DNA of 50,370 nt from positions 1 to 50,370 of the forward strand of contig JANYEA010000007.1 of NCBI GenBank assembly GCA_025363385.1, read 5' to 3'. Positions within the stretch are counted from its first letter, which is position 1; each line of letters starts with the position of its first letter. A program made the translations under genes and the position numbers. This document shows positions 44,961 to 50,370 of this stretch, in pieces. A model generated the notes under the pieces. The model was not told the DNA's origin and did not search any database. It saw nothing but the letters and a program-made list of their open reading frames with translations. This DNA is from Bacteroidota bacterium (lineage in GTDB: Bacteria > Bacteroidota > Bacteroidia > Chitinophagales > Chitinophagaceae).

Positions 44961-46211
44961 TTGCAAACAGAAACCACACATCCCCATTCAGATAAGTTTA
45001 CACCCTATCAGGTATTGGTGATTTTCTTATTAGCAGTTACCCAATTTACGGTGGTATTGGATTTTATGGTAATGTCTCCTCTAGGTGATATGCTGATGAA
45101 GTCTATGAATTTAAAGACCTCCCAATTTGGGATGGCTGTATCTGCTTATGCATTTAGTGCCGGTATCTCTGGATTATTAACGGCGGGTTTTGCAGATAAA
45201 TTTGATCGCAAAAAATTGCTCTTGTTTTTCTATATCGGTTTTATCATTGGCACATTGTTTTGTGGTCTTGCGCACAACTATATTATGCTCATTGTGGCAA
45301 GAATCATTACTGGATTATTTGGAGGTGTTATTGGATCAATCTCAATGGCAATAGTGGCAGACCTTTTCCCAATCCAAAAAAGAGGAAGGGTGATGGGCTT
45401 TATGCAAATGGGATTTGGTGCAAGTCAGGTATTAGGAATTCCCATCAGTTTATACTTGGCAAATGCCTGGGGATGGCAATCGCCTTTTTTAATGATTGTA
45501 GCATTGGCAACCATCGTTTGGTTATTAGTGGTGATAAAATTAAAACCAGTTACTAAACACCTGAACGAAAAAACAGAGCAGAATGCAGTAATGCATTTGT
45601 TCAATACCATTTCACAAAAACATTATCGGATCGGTTTTTTATCAACCGCCATATTATCTATTGGAGGCTTTATGATGATGCCTTGGAGTAGTGCATTTTC
45701 GATCAACAATTTACATATTACCCAACACCAGTTACCTATTGTATTTATGGTTTCGGGAGTTAGTTCTTTAGTAATCATGCCTATCATGGGCAGACTGAGT
45801 GATATCATTGACAAATTCAAAATCTTTTCAATCGCATCTATTATGATGATTGTGATGGTATTAATTTATACCAATCTTACACCGGTTCCCTTTGGATTTA
45901 TTCTGTTATTGAATATTCTCTTTATGATTAGTATGATGAGTAGAATGGTACCAGCCATGGCATTAACATCGGGCCTTCCCAAGATGCAGGATCGAGGTGC
46001 TTTTATGAGTATCAATGCATCCTTGCAACAAATTGCTGGCGGTGTGGCTGCGATTGTTGGGGGAATGATTGTTGTGCAGAAAGACAAATACAGTCCGCTC
46101 GAAAACTATAATATTCTTGGATATATTATTTCTATACTATCACTGATAAGTATCTTAATGGTATATAGAGTAAGTAAAATGGTAAAGCAAAGAAAAGCGA
46201 TGGGCTTATAA
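44961..46211 (+). CDS. AraJ-like 12-TM MFS transporter
   Basis: The 416-residue protein shows the MFS pattern, with QFTVVLDFMVMSPLGDMLM, GFADKFDRKKLLLFFY (motif A) and GGVIGSISMAIVADLFP. About 12 helices resemble the AraJ/YdhP sugar or drug efflux group. The only start in frame is TTG at 44961, because a stop lies just upstream at 44949-44951. It follows the GH2 gene's terminator by 18 bp, so it probably has its own promoter or relies on read-through. Substrate unknown. Confidence 0.85.
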   Translation: MQTETTHPHSDKFTPYQVLVIFLLAVTQFTVVLDFMVMSPLGDMLMKSMNLKTSQFGMAVSAYAFSAGISGLLTAGFADKFDRKKLLLFFYIGFIIGTLFCGLAHNYIMLIVARIITGLFGGVIGSISMAIVADLFPIQKRGRVMGFMQMGFGASQVLGIPISLYLANAWGWQSPFLMIVALATIVWLLVVIKLKPVTKHLNEKTEQNAVMHLFNTISQKHYRIGFLSTAILSIGGFMMMPWSSAFSINNLHITQHQLPIVFMVSGVSSLVIMPIMGRLSDIIDKFKIFSIASIMMIVMVLIYTNLTPVPFGFILLLNILFMISMMSRMVPAMALTSGLPKMQDRGAFMSINASLQQIAGGVAAIVGGMIVVQKDKYSPLENYNILGYIISILSLISILMVYRVSKMVKQRKAMGL

Positions 46212-46212
46212 A

Positions 46213-46438
46213 TTAATTGCAAATGGTTAAGGCGGTAATTTCTTTAATCACCGAATCAAGTTCGTCGGAAGAGTTCTTGATATACTTCCGATAAGCTGAT
46301 TTATCAGCATCTGGCACTATCCAATAATTTTTTTAGAGAGCTACTTAACCAAATGCGGTTGCGATGATGTAAATCCCAAAACCAAATAACTGCGAAAGAT
46401 TCATCGTCCAAAAAATGCTGCAAATTAAACAGGCTCAT
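46213..46438 (-). pseudogene. Decayed PAS-like gene fragment
   Basis: On the minus strand, ATG at 46438 opens 44 codons (MSLFNLQHFLDDESFAVIWF) with a PAS-like core FWDLHHRNRIWLSSSLKKLL, stopping at 46304. A second frame then carries WIVPDADKSAYRKYIKNSSD and ends TALTICN at 46213. Both stretches look protein-coding but are in different frames, and a run of seven A lies at the join. This fits a frameshifted remnant or a small broken sensor gene. The adjoining stretch 46439-46610 shows nothing I can call. Confidence 0.42.
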
Positions 46439-46610
46439 GGGAAGTTAAATCCTTGGTCTATATAAAATTACTGCCTGAGTCTATGAACAGTTTGTAGTAA
46501 AACTTCTAATTTTATAATTATACCTACTAGTCAATTTAGAATCGTTTTAATGTTTGACCATTTAGTTAAACAATATTCAATTTTGTTTAATGCTTGAATA
46601 ATTATGAATG

Positions 46611-48347
46611 TTACAGATTTGAAAGTTTTAATTGTTTAACAGCATAGTCTACTGCACGGGCAGTTAATGTCATGTATAATATACTCGGACTTTGATTACC
46701 CGTGCTAGTCATACAAGCCCCATCTGTTACAAATACATTTTTACATGTATGCAGCTGATTCCACTGATTCAACATGGAACTCTTGCTATCAATGCCCATT
46801 CTGCAGCCTCCCATTTCATGAATATCCAAACCAGGTGCTTGTTTCGAATCGGCATGATTGATATTTTTAACGCCGGCCTTACTGAGCATTTCTTCTGTTT
46901 GCACAAAAAAATCTTTTAATAATCTTACATCATTATCATCATAACCAACAGAAGTAATTAATTGTGGAATCCCCCATTGATCTTTCTGATCTGCACTCAG
47001 GCGTACATGGTTCTCTTTTTTTGGAATGGTTTCTCCTTGCACATAAGCATATACATGCCATGGACCCGCTTCGGTCATCGCTTCTTTAAAGCTGGCACCT
47101 ATTTGTTCAGGGCAACGATTCCCATCTCCTCTTTCTCGGTAAGCTCCTGCAAAAGTGGTATACCCACCCACAAAATCGGTATCAATCTTGTGCAGGTTTC
47201 TGTAATTGGCAATGATAGTATCTGTAGGATTTCTTCCATAAGTGTAGCCATCTTCAAACCCATCTATAGACCCATTCATCCAACCCCGATAATTATGGAA
47301 GCAAATATATTTACCCAAGGTTCCACTATCATTTCCTAAGCCATTTTGGAATCTATTTGAGGTAGAATTCAATAAGATCAAATTACTATTCAGAGTTGAT
47401 GCATTGAGAAAAATAATTTTGGCAAAATATTCTGTGCTTTCTTTTGTAATAGCATCTATTACTTGCACACCTGTTGCCTTATTTGTTTTCGGATCGTAAA
47501 TAATACTGTGTACAACTGAATGAGGACGCACCGTTAAATTTCCCGTTTTCATAGCCCAGGGTAAAGTAGAAGAATTACTGCTAAAATATCCACCAAACGG
47601 ACAGCCCCGCATACAAAGATTTCTAGCCTGACACTTGGCCCTACCCTGTTGCAAGTGTAACTCTGTAGGCTCAGTTAAATGAGCCCAACGTGCGTGAACC
47701 AAGAAACGATTTCCGTAATTTTTTAGTAAGCTTTCTTTTAAATGTTGTTCCACACAATTCAGATCGAAAGGTGGCAGAAACTCACCATCAGGCATCGATT
47801 CAATACCATCTTTATTTCCACACACACCAATAAATTTTTCTACATGCGAGTACCAGGGAGCCACATCTTTATAACGTATGGGCCAATCCCACCCGTATTG
47901 AAATCTCTGAGGACCCGTAAATTCAAAATCGCTCCATCGCTGACAGGCCCTGCCCCATGTTAATGATTTGCCACCCACTTGATATCCTCTAATCCAATCG
48001 AAGGGTTTCTCCTGAATGTAGGGATGGTCTTTATCCTCTATAAAAAAATGTTGGTTGTCTTCACCGTAACCGGCTGCTTTTGTGATTAGCTTATTTTCTT
48101 TGCGATGCACATCGGTAATATTTCCGCGATGCTTTAGTTCCCAGGGATGTAAATTGGCAGTTGGATAATCCTTTATATGCTGTACATCTCTTCCTCGTTC
48201 TAATACAAGCGTTTTTAAGCCTTTCTCACACAATTCTTTGGCAGCCCAGCCACCACTAATACCCGAACCAATTACAATGGCATCGTAACTATTTTTTAAT
48301 TTACCAGGATGATTGATCATCGTGGAACTAGTATCATTGAAAGGCAT
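46611..48347 (-). CDS. GMC-family flavoprotein oxidoreductase
   Basis: The 578-residue protein has an FAD-binding start (VIGSGISGGWAAKELCEKG, then LVLERGRD). It also has a Cys-rich RNLCMRGCPFGGYFSSNSST and a C-terminal GMC block with MGGCRMGID and TSTGNQSPSILYMTLTARAV. It resembles the flavin subunits of bacterial gluconate or glucoside dehydrogenases. No signal peptide is visible; relatives are carried out by a small Tat partner, which is not encoded nearby. With a Gfo/Idh-DUF1080 pair elsewhere in this window, sugar 3-oxidation is one possible role, but only by analogy. It is transcribed alone, 71 bp after the disulfide reductase gene. Confidence 0.87.
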   Translation of the reverse strand: MPFNDTSSTMINHPGKLKNSYDAIVIGSGISGGWAAKELCEKGLKTLVLERGRDVQHIKDYPTANLHPWELKHRGNITDVHRKENKLITKAAGYGEDNQHFFIEDKDHPYIQEKPFDWIRGYQVGGKSLTWGRACQRWSDFEFTGPQRFQYGWDWPIRYKDVAPWYSHVEKFIGVCGNKDGIESMPDGEFLPPFDLNCVEQHLKESLLKNYGNRFLVHARWAHLTEPTELHLQQGRAKCQARNLCMRGCPFGGYFSSNSSTLPWAMKTGNLTVRPHSVVHSIIYDPKTNKATGVQVIDAITKESTEYFAKIIFLNASTLNSNLILLNSTSNRFQNGLGNDSGTLGKYICFHNYRGWMNGSIDGFEDGYTYGRNPTDTIIANYRNLHKIDTDFVGGYTTFAGAYRERGDGNRCPEQIGASFKEAMTEAGPWHVYAYVQGETIPKKENHVRLSADQKDQWGIPQLITSVGYDDNDVRLLKDFFVQTEEMLSKAGVKNINHADSKQAPGLDIHEMGGCRMGIDSKSSMLNQWNQLHTCKNVFVTDGACMTSTGNQSPSILYMTLTARAVDYAVKQLKLSNL

Positions 48348-48417
48348 ATGGCAGCTTTAGTTAAATGATCGAAACTCATTCAGAATAGTAAATTACAGAA
48401 TAAGTTTCGAATCTAAC

Positions 48418-50097
48418 TTATTGTACCAGGGAGGACACTTTTATATTTGATTCCATATCACAGGCTGACCATAATTTATAGCCCCCAGAAATATTTTGTA
48501 CATTTTCAAATCCATTTTGCAACAGTATCCTTTGTGCCAAATATCCTCTTAATCCAATTTGGCAGTAAATAAATATATTTTCTTTTTTGTCTAATTCATG
48601 TAACCGATTTCTCAATTCATCTACTGGAATATTAATAGAACCAGGAATATTCCCTTCCACATATTCAAGTACTGTTCTTACATCTATTAAAACATCATCG
48701 CTTGAAATATCTTTAACTGCCGACCAAGGAATTATTCTTAAGCGTTTTTGAATAATATTTTCTGCTACAAAACCAGCCATATTTACAGGATCCTTAGCAG
48801 AAGAATAAGGCGGTGCATAGGCGTGTTCAAATTCGGTTAATTCTTCAACGGTACTCCCTCTTTGAATAACAGAAGAAAGAGTATCAATCCTTTTATCCAC
48901 ACCATCAGTTCCGATGATCTGTGCACCCAGCAATTTACCATCGGTTGGCGCAAAATTAATTTGAATGGTCATTTGTTCAGAGCCCGGATAATAACCGGCG
49001 TGTGAACCGCTATGTGTTATAGAAACTAGGTGCTCAATTTTAGCAGCAGATAAATGTTTGCTTGCTACACCTGCTACCGCAACAGTAAGATCAAAGATTT
49101 TAACGATGGCAGTATTAATGGAGCCGTTGTATTTATTCTTATTTCCAAGAACCATATTATTCGCACAAATTCTTCCTTGTTTATTGGCAGGTCCTGCTAA
49201 ATAAGTAGGCATCGAATTGTGCGTGATCGGGTTTACAAATTCAATTGCATCCCCAACAGCATAAATATCTTCATTGGAAGTTTGTAAATAATCATTTACC
49301 AAAATGCCCCTCGCATTACCCAGGGTTAATCCAGCAGCTGTTGCTAAACGGGTATCGGGTTTAACGCCGATAGACAGGATAACTATATCAGCATCCAATG
49401 ACTGAGCACCTTTCAAGAAAACCTTCAACCCATTTTCGTTTCTTTCAAACCCGGTTACTGCAGAATTTAATTGTAAGTTAATCCCTTTCGAGCGAATATG
49501 TTGTTGTGCAATGGCCGCAATGGGAAAATCAACAGGGGCTAAAATTTGTGCACCCATTTCAATAATGCTCACATGCATTCCTAAATGATGCAGATTTTCG
49601 GCCATTTCTAAACCAATAAAACCCGCCCCAATGATTACAGCTTTTCCATTTGGAAATTTGCTTACGTAGGCTTTGATCTTGTCTGTATCCGGCACATTTC
49701 TTAAAGTAAAAATGCCCTCACTATTGATACCTTCTAAAGGTGGTCGGATGGGTTCGGCACCTGGAGACAATACCAGTTTATCATAAGAAAGTTCATAATC
49801 AATTCCTGTTTTCAAATCCTTCACTTGTACCATTTTCTTATCGGGAAATATGGCAGTTACTTCATTCATTACACGTGCATCAATATTAAAGCGGTCCTTA
49901 AAAGAAGCGGCAGTTTGTACAAATAGTTTGTTTCTATCGGTAATTACATCTCCAATATAATAAGGCAGTCCACAATTAGCATAAGATATATAGTTTCCTT
50001 TCTCAAATAAAACAATCTCAGCGTGTTCATCTAATCTTCTTAAACGTGCAGCTGTACTTGCGCCTCCAGCAATTCCTCCTACAATGATGTATCTCAT
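48418..50097 (-). CDS. CoA-disulfide reductase-like flavoprotein with rhodanese domain
   Basis: The 559-residue protein starts with an FAD-binding fold (IIVGGIAGGASTAARLRRLD). It has the single redox-active Cys42 in SYANCGLPYYIGD, then the NAD-binding GKAVIIGAGFIGLEMAENL and a dimerisation domain. Residues about 455-555 are a rhodanese domain with the catalytic Cys512 in IYCQIGLRGY. This matches the CoA-disulfide/persulfide reductase group, acting on low-molecular-weight disulfides or polysulfides in the cytoplasm. It is the first gene in its direction; the GMC gene follows. Length is typical for the fused form. Confidence 0.9.
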   Translation of the reverse strand: MRYIIVGGIAGGASTAARLRRLDEHAEIVLFEKGNYISYANCGLPYYIGDVITDRNKLFVQTAASFKDRFNIDARVMNEVTAIFPDKKMVQVKDLKTGIDYELSYDKLVLSPGAEPIRPPLEGINSEGIFTLRNVPDTDKIKAYVSKFPNGKAVIIGAGFIGLEMAENLHHLGMHVSIIEMGAQILAPVDFPIAAIAQQHIRSKGINLQLNSAVTGFERNENGLKVFLKGAQSLDADIVILSIGVKPDTRLATAAGLTLGNARGILVNDYLQTSNEDIYAVGDAIEFVNPITHNSMPTYLAGPANKQGRICANNMVLGNKNKYNGSINTAIVKIFDLTVAVAGVASKHLSAAKIEHLVSITHSGSHAGYYPGSEQMTIQINFAPTDGKLLGAQIIGTDGVDKRIDTLSSVIQRGSTVEELTEFEHAYAPPYSSAKDPVNMAGFVAENIIQKRLRIIPWSAVKDISSDDVLIDVRTVLEYVEGNIPGSINIPVDELRNRLHELDKKENIFIYCQIGLRGYLAQRILLQNGFENVQNISGGYKLWSACDMESNIKVSSLVQ

Positions 50098-50319
50098 ATA
50101 CTTTTCTTTAATTATTACTGCAAAGAGAATGTATTGGAGAAAGAATTATTGTAACAATTGTCACCCTTGTCAATTCAATAAAATATACCCATTGAACGGT
50201 ATATGACTAAAACTCAGATTAAATACTTTTAATAGGATTAGGTATTTAATTCTCGAAGATAAAATAAAGGCTTTGTAATGACTAATATATTTAGTATTTT
50301 GTGTCTAAATAATTTAGTT

Positions 50320-50370
50320 ATGTTTAAGGGAATAAACGCCATAGAGTTTTCGAAAAGGTTTCAGACCAAC
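50320..50370 (+). CDS. Start of a probable IS1595-type transposase, cut by the window edge
   Basis: ATG at 50320 opens MFKGINAIEFSKRFQTN, running off the window end. This opening resembles the N terminus of IS1595-family transposases, which usually follow with an acidic, Cys-containing region. Only 17 codons are visible, so the assignment is tentative. Upstream, 50098-50319 is A/T rich with no other gene seen; the left end of an insertion sequence may lie within it but no inverted repeat could be confirmed. Confidence 0.45.
   Translation, partial: MFKGINAIEFSKRFQTN

Noticed and set aside
48369..48410. Inverted repeat TCGAAACT / AGTTTCGA after the disulfide reductase gene as a terminator
   Set aside because: The loop is 26 nt and no T run follows on the minus strand; too weak to call.

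Overview
The window looks like a chromosomal segment of a low-GC member of the Bacteroidota, most likely the Chitinophagaceae. The evidence is a type IX secretion (T9SS) type B sorting domain with a PorP/SprF partner, signal peptides ending in AQ/SQ, GH106/GH43/GH2 enzymes and DUF1080, promoters resembling the Bacteroidota TTTG / TAnnTTTG pattern, and a general lack of Shine-Dalgarno sequences. Genus is not resolved. No rRNA, tRNA or CRISPR was seen. No SusC/SusD pair is present, so the carbohydrate genes are not a canonical PUL. Positions 1-185 hold nothing I can call.

Region by region. 0.2-5.6 kb (minus): a secreted multi-domain surface protein, a PorP/SprF protein and a small outer-membrane barrel. 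Divergent from them at 5.8-7.5 kb is a membrane-spanning propeller/AraC-HTH regulator, with nested inverted repeats in the shared promoter region. 7.5-11.2 kb: a luciferase-like monooxygenase and a carboxylesterase (minus), then an acyltransferase with an in-frame TGA (plus). 11.3-16.0 kb (minus): a CAZyme operon with a GH3-GH2 chimera, an SDR with an in-frame TAA, a GH43 and a small secreted protein, closed by a strong terminator. Its promoter carries two matched palindromes next to a divergent Nudix-type (NrtR/AraR-like) regulator and a secreted hydrolase.

18.1-28.6 kb (minus): a complete L-rhamnose pathway. It comprises a GH106 rhamnosidase, the RhaT symporter, a bifunctional aldolase/dehydrogenase, mutarotase, isomerase, FGGY kinase and a secreted esterase. 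A divergent GntR-type regulator (28.8 kb) is followed by xylulokinase and xylose isomerase. A shared 10-bp motif upstream of rhaT, GH106 and gntR suggests one regulon. 32.8-37.8 kb (minus): a DUF1080 protein and a Gfo/Idh oxidoreductase (candidate 3-keto-glycoside chemistry), and a 14-TM MFS exporter.

37.8-42.2 kb: a possible small independent transcript and a DUF421 protein, then the most unusual unit, a tight minus-strand operon. It encodes two paralogous ATP-grasp ligases, one fused to a SET methyltransferase domain, and a half-size MFS protein whose 5' end appears frameshifted. It looks like a small-molecule or peptide ligation, methylation and export cassette with unknown product. 42.4-46.2 kb (plus): GH2 and an AraJ-like MFS transporter. 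46.2-50.1 kb (minus): a decayed PAS-like fragment, a GMC flavoprotein and a CoA-disulfide-reductase-like enzyme with a rhodanese domain. The right edge cuts into a probable transposase.

Taken together, the window is a sugar-scavenging region for rhamnose, xylose and probably arabinose- or galactose-containing glycans, with an unusual density of broken or recombined genes (10.7, 14.1, 15.1, 39.7 and 46.3 kb). These are either real decay or consensus errors, and reads would tell.
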